Of a stretch of 64,000 nucleotides of DNA, positions 9,078-17,429 are shown one piece after another (the stretch's first letter is position 1; each line of letters begins with the position of its first letter). The notes under the pieces were generated by a model that saw only the letters and a list, made by a program, of their open reading frames with translations, ran no database searches and was not told the origin of the DNA. Location: the NCBI GenBank assembly GCA_021604645.1, contig BQJJ01000013.1, positions 44,602-108,601 on the forward strand. Reading direction: 5' to 3'. This DNA comes from Methyloligella sp. Its GTDB lineage: Bacteria > Pseudomonadota > Alphaproteobacteria > Rhizobiales > HXMU1428-3. Position numbers and translations under genes: made by a program.

Positions 9078-12000
9078 CTACTCTTGCAACGGCGGCAAAT
9101 CAGTCCGGTTCAAATTATCGAATTTTTCTTGTTCTCTTTTAAGCCGCGCTTTTTCTTCATTTATTCTTTTTAATTCTTCTTCAGCCTGCCGGCGCTCCTC
9201 TGCTAGCCGCCGTGCCTCTTGCTCCAGTCTTACTTTCTCAAGACTGCGCAATTCTCTCTCTTTGTGTTTCAACGTTAAAAACCGCTCAAACTCATTCACA
9301 TCCATTTGAGAATGAAATCCAGCAACAGATTGCAAATCTCCCCGTATCTTTCTCACAATACCAGGAACTTTTCCAATCGTTTTACGTTCTTCAGGCTGAA
9401 TGCTCCAATTCCCCATCCAGCTTAAATCAACCAACTTCAATTCAGCTTGCAGTCCAATAATCCCAGGACGAATACCAAAGTCTTTTTGACGTAATTTCAC
9501 ATCACCATCAAGAAGCTGCAGCCCCAAATCAAGTGATTTAAATTTTAATGGTTTAACGTTCTCAACAACTGAAGCCAAATCAGCTTTCAACTGTCCAGCA
9601 TCCCCATTTTCAGATTGTAAAAATCGTTCCGCCAACTGTCCTAACAAAACCGGGTTAACTTGCCGCAAGTCACCATCACTAATTTTCAAAAAGCCCTCAC
9701 CAATTAAACTAGAGACCAAAGCTCTGGGGCTAGAACCAGCTCCACTTAACGAGAGGTTAAAAGAAAACTCTCCAGTGCCAATGCTTGCTTCTTCAGCTGC
9801 ACCAACTTCTTCAAGTCGAGCCTTTTCAAGAGATAAAGTCCCATTTAAACCATAACCTTCACTGCGTTCTCGCAGAATACCTGAGGCATTAAAAACACCC
9901 CCCAGACTTTTACCAGCAATTTTTACAATCTCTATGTGATTAGGGTGAACACGCCACCGCACTTCAGCATCAGATAAACTCAATCGCTCAGAAAGTTGAA
10001 GATCGGATACACGAATGGAAAAATCACCCAACCGGTAAATTTCTTCTTCGTTAGAGGAAGCAGTTTTATCGTTTTTACGGATATAGAATGGGCTATTAGA
10101 CCAAACAGTTTTCAAAGCATTTTCTCTACCATCAGTTTTGTTATCACCTGTCTCCAAATTGGCAACTTGCACCCTTTGTTGTTTTTCTCCATTTGCCGCC
10201 TGTTTTTGCAAAGCTCCAAGCAAAGTCTGCAAATCAAGACGCTCAGTCGCAAGAGCAAAACGATACCGCGGCTGACCATCTTTTTCTTCAAAAAGTCCTG
10301 TCCCGATAACTTGGCGATCACCGATAGCAATCTTCAAATCATTTAATGCAAATCCATTTTGAACTTTAGAAAACTTCCCCCTAGCTCTAAAAGGCTCTTC
10401 TTCATTCTTTGTGTTTAAATGAGCAAGCCCAAACAATGCCAAAACTTCACTCGATTTGTTTGAACTAATAAGAACTTCTCCATCAGAAGTTGGCTCGTTC
10501 TTCTTCAAAGAAAACTGACCGTCATAAGAAGCAGTCATCACATTATTCACTAGCTTTACATGCCCACGAAACCCGTCAGACCCAGTCCCTCTCGCAGTAA
10601 ATGTCACTTTTGCTGGACCAAACTTTTTTTTACTTCCATGGCTTTCAATTGAAAACGGTAAGAATTTAGAAAGCAGCAAAGCACCATTTGAACTTTCCAT
10701 TCCCCCAAAAATGGTCATAACGCCTTCTTTTTTCTCATCTCCCTCAAGAGGTATAAATACAGAAAAAGCCGTATCACTCCCCCCCATCTGGCCATCAAAT
10801 CGATAATGGCTATATTCAGAAGACGTCTCACGACGCACCCCAAACCTTAAGGGATAGAAATTCTCACCAACTACATTTGAAATCTTGTAAGCCTTGTCTA
10901 AACCAGAAATCCCAACAAGTTCCTTCAGCGCTGTTTCATTAAGAACCTCAAGAAAGAACTTATCTTCTCCAGCTTTATCACCAGTCCCATCAGCTCGCCC
11001 ATTTTCATAAACTAACTTCAACCCGCCTTCGCTAACACCGGATAAAGTTTCAACAAAAGAACCAGCCGCGTGATCACGCCAAACAAGCCGTACATCTTTC
11101 TGCACACTGTCACTAAATATAACTTTTTGAGCAGATAGCTCGATCGTCGTTTGGAGAAAAGCACCAGTATCATTTTTAGATGCTTGTGATGTCTGGCTTT
11201 TAAAAAATTGAGAAAATTTATCTTCAAAATCTTTCAATCCAATCTGTTCACCTAAAACATCTTCAATTCTCAAAGGTCCAGATCGCAGAGAAAGTTTCAT
11301 TTCAGCTGCTCTAGCGCTAGTGTCTTTCGAGACTTTTCCTTTTTTATAAGACAAATCTCCCCGCAAAGAAGAGCGCCCCAAAGTGCCTTGCAAGCTATTT
11401 AAGAAAAAACTATCCCCTTCAGAAACAATATTACCCGAGAGCATATATTTTCCACGCCCAAACTTGTTTTCTCCCCCTGTGTAAGAATGAGTGTAAGAAG
11501 GAACAGCCCAGCGCATAAATTCCTGAAACTGCAACCCTCTCAAATAAAGAAAACCATTAAAAAATGCCCCGTTCTCTTTTTCAGTAAAATTACCAGAAAC
11601 ACTCATCCGGCTACTGCCAGCCATACGGCCTGTCAAATCTTCAACACGAATCTGACCATCACGGCCTTTCACCTTAAGTGAAAAATCTCGCACATCTCCT
11701 TGGCCCAAATAAATCTGCGCAACTTTCGCTGTAAAGTCGATACGTTCAAAAAACTTAGCCTGTGACAGAAGCAAATCATTTAACTTGGATAAAGCAGCGC
11801 CTGGTGCAACATAAAGAGAGGAACTCAATTGTGATGTTGGATCATCAGAAGTTGAACCAGCCAGCGCTGAGTTTAGATCAATCACCTGACCATTCGCAGT
11901 CCCCATTAAGGCTAACTCATCCCTCCAGTTAATCTCCAGCTCACCACGCACAGTCTGCGGCCGGGCCAAACTCCCAGTACGAATTAAAATATCAGTTAAC

Positions 12001-13055
12001 TTCGCTTGAGTAGAAAGAACATGAAGTTTAGAAGTGAAAAAAACCTGATCACCCTTCACATCAGCACCAGGCAATTCAGTTTTACTTAGTGCCTTTTTAT
12101 CTGAGCCAACATCTCTCGACTCAACCTTTGCCTTTATAATTGGAGGGGCAGCTCGCCCAATACGACCTAAACCTGCTTTCAAATCTCCCTTGGCAAACCA
12201 GACATCACCTTTAGCACCAACCTGTCCGTCAAACTCAATTTGCCGATCAGATTTAGGCGTCGTCACTTTTCCCTGCACAGGAAAAACCGCTTGGCTTACC
12301 TTTTGTTTGCCATCAGAATTTTTGTTTAATTCTCCAACCGCCAATCGGATGAAATGAGGCGTATCTTGCGTTAGATATTTACCATTAAAATAAAACGGGC
12401 CCTTCAAAGTAATAGCAGAAAGAACACCATCTATATTTTTCATTTCAAAAGAACGAAGCTTAGCACTCCCACTTGTTTTAGCTCGCTTCTTAACACTAGA
12501 GCGAACAACCGATTGCAACTGAAGAGAGCCATTTTTAATCTTAACATTACGAAGAGAAATCAAATTAGGACTAAGCTGAAAACCAGAAAGTGCCGCTTCT
12601 TGAACGGCCACTTCTTCTTGAGCTCCTTTTGAGCGCCCCTTCCTCTTAGAAGCTTTCTGCTGCGCACCTTTCTGGCCCACATCAAAAGAAGGACGTCCAT
12701 TCTGATCAAATTGTAATAATAATTTCGGACTATCAAGTGTCACAGTGCTTGCCTCAACCACCCCCTTCAATAAAGGAGGCACAGCAACCCAAAGCGTCAG
12801 CTCTTTAACATCAAGAACCGGCTTTCCATTTTTTCCACTTTCACCAATGCGAATATTTTCCGCCCGCACATAAGGCGCTGGTAGCAAGCGGACATTTAAC
12901 CCACCATCAAGCTCAACCTTGCTTCCCATAATTTCAGAAAGACGCACCTCAAAGTCAGTGCGATAATCATCCCAGTTAATCAGCAAGGGAACTGTAAACA
13001 GAGCGGTTAAGACCAAAATCATAAAGGCTGCTATTGCAGTGAGTAGATTATTCAA
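9078..13055 (-). CDS. AsmA-family envelope protein
   Basis: A very large protein (about 1325 residues) with one N-terminal membrane segment (LTAIAAFMILVLTALFTVPLL) directly followed by INWDDYRTDFE, the typical AsmA entry. A long beta-rich region follows, and the AsmA C-terminal region (ISDGDLRQVNPV, then the VENVKPLKF stretch) lies near the end. AsmA-like proteins are anchored in the inner membrane, span the periplasm and are linked to lipid transport or outer-membrane homeostasis. The last 75 residues are an Arg/Glu-rich charged helix, unusual as an AsmA tail. The frame opens at a TTG at 13094, but a TTG at 13055 has an AAGGA site 8 nt upstream and gives the normal MNNLL start, so it is preferred. 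Confidence 0.85.
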   Translation of the reverse strand: MNNLLTAIAAFMILVLTALFTVPLLINWDDYRTDFEVRLSEIMGSKVELDGGLNVRLLPAPYVRAENIRIGESGKNGKPVLDVKELTLWVAVPPLLKGVVEASTVTLDSPKLLLQFDQNGRPSFDVGQKGAQQKASKRKGRSKGAQEEVAVQEAALSGFQLSPNLISLRNVKIKNGSLQLQSVVRSSVKKRAKTSGSAKLRSFEMKNIDGVLSAITLKGPFYFNGKYLTQDTPHFIRLAVGELNKNSDGKQKVSQAVFPVQGKVTTPKSDRQIEFDGQVGAKGDVWFAKGDLKAGLGRIGRAAPPIIKAKVESRDVGSDKKALSKTELPGADVKGDQVFFTSKLHVLSTQAKLTDILIRTGSLARPQTVRGELEINWRDELALMGTANGQVIDLNSALAGSTSDDPTSQLSSSLYVAPGAALSKLNDLLLSQAKFFERIDFTAKVAQIYLGQGDVRDFSLKVKGRDGQIRVEDLTGRMAGSSRMSVSGNFTEKENGAFFNGFLYLRGLQFQEFMRWAVPSYTHSYTGGENKFGRGKYMLSGNIVSEGDSFFLNSLQGTLGRSSLRGDLSYKKGKVSKDTSARAAEMKLSLRSGPLRIEDVLGEQIGLKDFEDKFSQFFKSQTSQASKNDTGAFLQTTIELSAQKVIFSDSVQKDVRLVWRDHAAGSFVETLSGVSEGGLKLVYENGRADGTGDKAGEDKFFLEVLNETALKELVGISGLDKAYKISNVVGENFYPLRFGVRRETSSEYSHYRFDGQMGGSDTAFSVFIPLEGDEKKEGVMTIFGGMESSNGALLLSKFLPFSIESHGSKKKFGPAKVTFTARGTGSDGFRGHVKLVNNVMTASYDGQFSLKKNEPTSDGEVLISSNKSSEVLALFGLAHLNTKNEEEPFRARGKFSKVQNGFALNDLKIAIGDRQVIGTGLFEEKDGQPRYRFALATERLDLQTLLGALQKQAANGEKQQRVQVANLETGDNKTDGRENALKTVWSNSPFYIRKNDKTASSNEEEIYRLGDFSIRVSDLQLSERLSLSDAEVRWRVHPNHIEIVKIAGKSLGGVFNASGILRERSEGYGLNGTLSLEKARLEEVGAAEEASIGTGEFSFNLSLSGAGSSPRALVSSLIGEGFLKISDGDLRQVNPVLLGQLAERFLQSENGDAGQLKADLASVVENVKPLKFKSLDLGLQLLDGDVKLRQKDFGIRPGIIGLQAELKLVDLSWMGNWSIQPEERKTIGKVPGIVRKIRGDLQSVAGFHSQMDVNEFERFLTLKHKERELRSLEKVRLEQEARRLAEERRQAEEELKRINEEKARLKREQEKFDNLNRTDLPPLQE

Positions 13056-13208
13056 GGCACTGTTCCTTAAAACCGACAGGTACGTATCAGGCAATAACTA
13101 AAAAACACATAAATTAAAAATAACATTCAATTGAGCATAAAACGAACTGAAACCATCAACAATATTCCAATCCATATAAATTTCTGCATTAATAATAAAC
13201 GCGACCCG

Positions 13209-13305
13209 TCGGTTGCTTCTTGCGGATGCCTGATGGGCATCTGAAGTCAATCTTGCGGATGCCAAGTGGGCATCTGAAGCAAAAAAAAGCAACCTGAAGG
13301 CACAC
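13209..13305 (+). repeat. Bulged palindrome cluster 2 (two units inside one loop)
   Basis: An outer pair GGTTGC (13211-13216) and GCAACC (13289-13294), followed by TGAAGG, encloses two complete GGATGC/GGCATC-type units side by side at 13222-13246 and 13255-13280. Each has the TGAA bulge. Both inner copies are preceded by the same CTT. The cluster lies between the divergent AsmA and ClC genes. Confidence 0.85.
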
Positions 13306-13412
13306 TAAGATAGTATCAAATAACAATTTATATCATTATCATCTATTTCAGTCATAAATTTGAACAAAGATCAATAATCTAACAGAGCTATAGATCAATA
13401 TCTGAGAGCACC

Positions 13413-15125
13413 ATGACAAAACAAAAACACTATATAAAAAGGTTGAAATGGGCTCTAAAATACAAATCCAGAGGCTTAAAACCCGTTTATAACGAATTAT
13501 ACTATGATCGCATAGCACCCCACATCAGCGCCTTTGTTAAAAATAAAGACTATTTTCTATGGTTTGTTGCCCTTTTAATCGGAATTTCAGTCGGAGGCGC
13601 CACTCTTTTATTCCGGCATTTAATCGGGGCCTTCCAATGGCTCTGGCTTGGTACTGCCAACGAACAAATCGGAGATTTCTTTCAAACCACCCCTAGCTAT
13701 GTCTTCTTCATAGCACCCATCATCGGTGGCATTATCGTTGGTCAAATCCTCCATCATTTCATGCCCGGTAAACGAGCACACGCGGTTGCAGACGTTATCG
13801 AAGCCAAAGCCATCAAAGGCGCGTACATAGACTTAAAAACCGGCATCTGGAGCGCAATAATCGCCGTCATTAGTTTGGGCTTTGGCGCAAGTGCAGGCCG
13901 TGAAGGTCCTGTCGTCCACCTAGGCGCTACACTCTCTTCATTCATTTCGCGTGCGTCCGAACTCACCTTTGCCCATCGCCGCATCCTAATGGCGTCTGGC
14001 GCAGCTGCAGCTGTTAGTGCCTCTTTCAATGCCCCCATTGCCGGCGTTCTATTTGCTCATGAAGTCATCTTAGCCCATTATGCCCTAAGTGCATTCGTCC
14101 CCGTTGTTCTGGCAAGTGTGGCAGGCGCCATCATTGTGCGCATCACCATTGGAGAATTCCCGGCCTTTATCATACCGGACTATTCCATTTCATCTTATTT
14201 GGAATTCCCAGCCTTCGCCGCTTTAGGGCTTTTTGCAGCTTTAATTTCTATTTTGTTTCAATTAAGCATGTCCACAACCGAGCGGATAGCCTGGAGCTAT
14301 AACCTCCCCATCTGGGCGCGCCCAATAATAGGTGGTGTTCTTGTCGGCTCAATCGCTGTATTTTTCCCTGAAGTGTTAGGTGTGGGCTACGACACAACAG
14401 ACAACGCCTTAAAACAAAACCTAAGCCTCACACTGTTGCTTTCCTTATTGCTCGCAAAAATCATCGCCACCTCGATCACCCTCGCCTCCAGATTTGGCGG
14501 CGGCATCTTCTCGCCCTCTCTTTATTTGGGCGCTTGTGCCGGTGGCGCATTCGGCCTCATCATAGCGCACTTTTTCCCTGGCACCGCCTCAAGTCATGGG
14601 CTTTACGCCATCCTCGGCATGGGCGGCGTCGCAGCCGCCATTTTAGGCGCGCCCATTTCCACCGCCATGATCGTCTTTGAGCTTACCGGCGGCTATGAAA
14701 TGACAATCGCACTCCTGGTCACTGTCTCAATCTCAACAGCGCTTTCAAATGCAGTCTTAGGGATGAGTTTCTTTCACTGGCAACTCTCAACCAGAGGATT
14801 ATTCTTGGCAGCAGGCCCTCACAAACAAATTGCAAAAACCCTCACAGTCAATGAATTCTACACACCGTTGGAAACCACGAAAGAAACGTCTGAAGAAGAA
14901 CCACCACACTTACAACCAGATGAAAACGGCAAATACCCCGCCAGCCTTCACCTAACAGACAACATCGAAAAAGCATTGCGAGCCTTCAACCAAAGCGGCG
15001 AAGAAAAACTGCCCATCATCATAGACAAACACAACACCCAAATCCTGGGCCACGCCACCCACCTAGACGCCCTAAACGCCTACAACAAATCCCTCATCCA
15101 TGCCCATGAAGAGGAGCATAAATAA
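13413..15125 (+). CDS. ClC-family chloride channel or H+/Cl- exchanger with CBS region
   Basis: A 570-residue polytopic membrane protein. The second ClC signature GREGPVVHLGA carries the gating glutamate, and GGGIFSPSLYLGA matches the third signature GxFxP. Many hydrophobic helices fill residues 45-455. The soluble C-terminus contains a segment like one CBS half (SLHLTDNIEKALRAFNQSG, then LPIIIDKHNTQILGHAT). These proteins move chloride, as channels or in exchange for protons, and are linked to acid tolerance or ion balance. Which mode applies cannot be told here. The next gene starts 8 bp after its stop but differs strongly in base composition. Confidence 0.93.
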   Translation: MTKQKHYIKRLKWALKYKSRGLKPVYNELYYDRIAPHISAFVKNKDYFLWFVALLIGISVGGATLLFRHLIGAFQWLWLGTANEQIGDFFQTTPSYVFFIAPIIGGIIVGQILHHFMPGKRAHAVADVIEAKAIKGAYIDLKTGIWSAIIAVISLGFGASAGREGPVVHLGATLSSFISRASELTFAHRRILMASGAAAAVSASFNAPIAGVLFAHEVILAHYALSAFVPVVLASVAGAIIVRITIGEFPAFIIPDYSISSYLEFPAFAALGLFAALISILFQLSMSTTERIAWSYNLPIWARPIIGGVLVGSIAVFFPEVLGVGYDTTDNALKQNLSLTLLLSLLLAKIIATSITLASRFGGGIFSPSLYLGACAGGAFGLIIAHFFPGTASSHGLYAILGMGGVAAAILGAPISTAMIVFELTGGYEMTIALLVTVSISTALSNAVLGMSFFHWQLSTRGLFLAAGPHKQIAKTLTVNEFYTPLETTKETSEEEPPHLQPDENGKYPASLHLTDNIEKALRAFNQSGEEKLPIIIDKHNTQILGHATHLDALNAYNKSLIHAHEEEHK

Positions 15126-15133
15126 ATCTAAAT

Positions 15134-16243
15134 ATGAGAAAACATATATCTGATAGCCCTAGCATTTCAATAGATCAACATGTTCAAAATAAAATCACTA
15201 GTCTTGGGCAAAGCCTAAAACAACGCCATGCAGTATACCTCGATATGTGTTTCTGGATTCTTCTACGAGATGCATTCCAAAAAGGGACAAACAGCAATGA
15301 AAATAGACTACTAAATCTGTTACGAGAAAAAACAAAATCTGGATTAGTTTTTTGCCCAATCAGTGAATATACTTTCTTTGAATTGATGAAACAATCCGAC
15401 CCAACAACGAGGAGTGCAACTGCTTCTTTGATAGACGAATTAAGTTTAGGGGTCACTCTCTTCTCAGAACAGATACTGCAATATTATGAAATAAGACACT
15501 ATTTTTATAAATTACTAGGTGATAGTCAATTATTACCAATCGAAGAACTAGTCTGGTGCAAACTAAGTTATGTATTTGGAATCCTGCATCCCTCACAGAC
15601 TCCATTTGATAAAGCAACCGAACTTACCATTCAAAAATCTTTCTTTGATTATATGTGGAACATTTCACTTAAGAAATTAATAGAACAGATTGATGATAAA
15701 GAATTAAACCCTATTGATTTTAAAGAGCTAGCAACATTGCTAAATGAAGGTATCAACTCTCATAAAAGCGATATTAAAAGTTATAGACAAGCATATAAAG
15801 CTGAGATCAGAGGAGCTGTTGAAAAACCTAGTGAATTTTTTCCCGAGATTCTTCAACAATGCACTGCAGATAATGGTATGAATTCGCTTCAATTTAATCC
15901 ATCTAAACAAAAAGAACTAACAACCATTTTTAGAAATGCGATGGTTATTGGGCTGGAAAAAGGTAAAGCCCAAGAGCAACTCAGAACAATACATATAAAA
16001 GCAAGCCTGCATGCTTCTTTACGATGGAATAAAGGACAAAAATTAGATAGCAATGATCTATTTGACTTCCAACACGCAACTTCTGCACTAGCTTATTGCA
16101 ACACTTTCTTCACAGAAAAACCACTATGTACAATGATTAAACAAAACCATTTGGAACTCGACAAGCTGTATGAATGTTTTGTAACCGCAAGTCTTGAGGA
16201 AGCAATAGAAATTATTGAAAGCTTAAATTCTACCACACAGTAA
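15134..16243 (+). CDS. PIN-like domain protein of unknown role
   Basis: A 369-residue protein with the edges of a PIN-like nuclease fold. Near the N-terminus AVYLDMCFWILL carries an aspartate at about residue 37, and CPISEYTFFEL provides acidic residues near 78-83. The C-terminal NDLFDFQHATSALAYC resembles the final PIN motif, with acidic residues near 308 and 311. The usual later aspartate of YCDxFxT is Asn (YCNTFFTEK), so activity is uncertain. The middle is a long helical insert. No antitoxin-like partner is visible. The gene is much more AT-rich than the ClC gene before it, which suggests transfer. It could be a toxin, an RNase or a defence component. Confidence 0.5.
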   Translation: MRKHISDSPSISIDQHVQNKITSLGQSLKQRHAVYLDMCFWILLRDAFQKGTNSNENRLLNLLREKTKSGLVFCPISEYTFFELMKQSDPTTRSATASLIDELSLGVTLFSEQILQYYEIRHYFYKLLGDSQLLPIEELVWCKLSYVFGILHPSQTPFDKATELTIQKSFFDYMWNISLKKLIEQIDDKELNPIDFKELATLLNEGINSHKSDIKSYRQAYKAEIRGAVEKPSEFFPEILQQCTADNGMNSLQFNPSKQKELTTIFRNAMVIGLEKGKAQEQLRTIHIKASLHASLRWNKGQKLDSNDLFDFQHATSALAYCNTFFTEKPLCTMIKQNHLELDKLYECFVTASLEEAIEIIESLNSTTQ

Positions 16244-16427
16244 TTTTAATTTTTGCATCCCTCACCCTGCCCAAAACATAAGCAACCCGACACCCAAACC
16301 TCCCATACAAAAACCTCAACCACACCTATCACACTGTAATAACAATGCTTTCCAAACACTCTCCCTTTTGGCCCATTGCTTGCAAAATAAAAAATGTTGA
16401 ACTAATTTCTAAAACAGGGAGCATAAA

Positions 16428-16781
16428 ATGCTTTTAAAAAAATTGTCTGGGTTACTTGCCGTTATTTGTCTGTTTTTTACTTTGAGTAGCACATTAACTG
16501 TCAGTGCCGTCGCAGTTGAGACAGCAAAAGCTGCCGAACATACCGTCGAGATTAAGGGCATGGAGTTCAGCCCCAAAACTCTCACCATCAAAGCCGGAGA
16601 CAAAGTTAAATTCATCAATAAAGACAGCGCCCCACACACAGCCTCTGCCACAGACGGAAGGTTTGAAAGCGGTGAGCTCGCAGAAGGCCAAAGCGAAATA
16701 GTCACATTCGAAAAAGCAGACACATACGCTTATTATTGCATGTTCCACCCCTCAATGAGCGGCAAGATCATCGTTGAATAA
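16428..16781 (+). CDS. Periplasmic cupredoxin (amicyanin/plastocyanin-like)
   Basis: A 117-residue precursor with an N-terminal signal peptide ending near residue 36 and a single type-1 copper domain. The copper ligands are visible: His70 in SAPHTAS, and Cys104, His107 and Met110 in YYCMFHPSMSG. The C-x2-H-x2-M spacing is that of amicyanin or pseudoazurin-like proteins. It would carry single electrons in the periplasm; the partner is not encoded nearby. AGGGAG lies just before the start. It is convergent with the next gene. Confidence 0.92.
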   Translation: MLLKKLSGLLAVICLFFTLSSTLTVSAVAVETAKAAEHTVEIKGMEFSPKTLTIKAGDKVKFINKDSAPHTASATDGRFESGELAEGQSEIVTFEKADTYAYYCMFHPSMSGKIIVE

Positions 16782-16799
16782 TCCCTTGCTAAAGAACAA

Positions 16800-17126
16800 T
16801 TAGCAGTTGATCTTAATCAGCTGATTTGTGAGTTCAAGAAGCTTAGGATTATCAAGCAATTTTTTAGCTTGGTGAGCATCTTGGCAATTTCTAGCCTTGT
16901 CTGTGTTCGCAATAGCGCGTAACGCAAAAAAGGTGCCCGTTAAAGAATTATGCTTCGCTGCATTATCAATGAGCTGCGTACAAGCTTTCACAATCTGTGT
17001 ATTCGGCACCTTGCCACCACCCTGTGTACAAGTTGCATAATCCTTCTCCAATCCCTCATAAGCCTGAACCTGTGAAGTTGCTAAAACACCAAAACAAAAA
17101 ATTGATAGGATCAAAAAAACTCTCAT
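16800..17126 (-). CDS. Small secreted protein with four cysteines
   Basis: A 108-residue precursor with a clear signal peptide (MRVFLILSIFCFGVLATSQVQA, cleaved after the last Ala). The mature part of about 86 residues has four Cys, enough for two disulfides. The stretch VKACTQLIDNA...TGTFFALRAIAN resembles the first repeat of alphaproteobacterial TPR proteins, so it may be a one-repeat relative. The ATG at 17124-17126 has an AGGGAG Shine-Dalgarno; the longer open frame upstream is not supported. Function unknown. Confidence 0.7.
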   Translation of the reverse strand: MRVFLILSIFCFGVLATSQVQAYEGLEKDYATCTQGGGKVPNTQIVKACTQLIDNAAKHNSLTGTFFALRAIANTDKARNCQDAHQAKKLLDNPKLLELTNQLIKINC

Positions 17127-17429
17127 AAACTCCCTGCCTTCCTCAAATTCTTTAAGTAAATCTCTGAAGCTAAAAACAAGAGTGAGCAAAATCCCGCTCA
17201 GTGTAAAGTTAAATAAGTTTAATCAAGCCATACCCAAAAACCCCAAAACCCACCTTTTATTCTCTAAAACTGACTAAAATCCTCCTAACCTAACCCAAAA
17301 GTGGATAACCTCCCCTTTTGGCCTCAATAACCTTGTGCGAATGCCCCCTCACCTTTTTTTTCCCACAAAACTCCGATAGATTGGTCTTTAAGAATCTAAA
17401 AGAAAAACCTAACTGAGAAAAAGCCTTCA
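17127..17429. other. Intergenic region between divergent genes
   Basis: No gene or repeat-family copy. A short pyrimidine motif, CCCCTTTTGGCC at about 17312-17323, resembles CTCCCTTTTGGCCC at about 16361-16374 ahead of the cupredoxin gene. It may be a shared promoter or operator element, or coincidence. No convincing LexA site was found ahead of the helicase gene. Confidence 0.35.

Noticed and set aside
13098..13292. 64-codon open frame across the palindromes before the AsmA gene
   Set aside because: It is created by the repeated sequence (the DAH-ASAR repeats come from the palindromes) and has no ribosome site.
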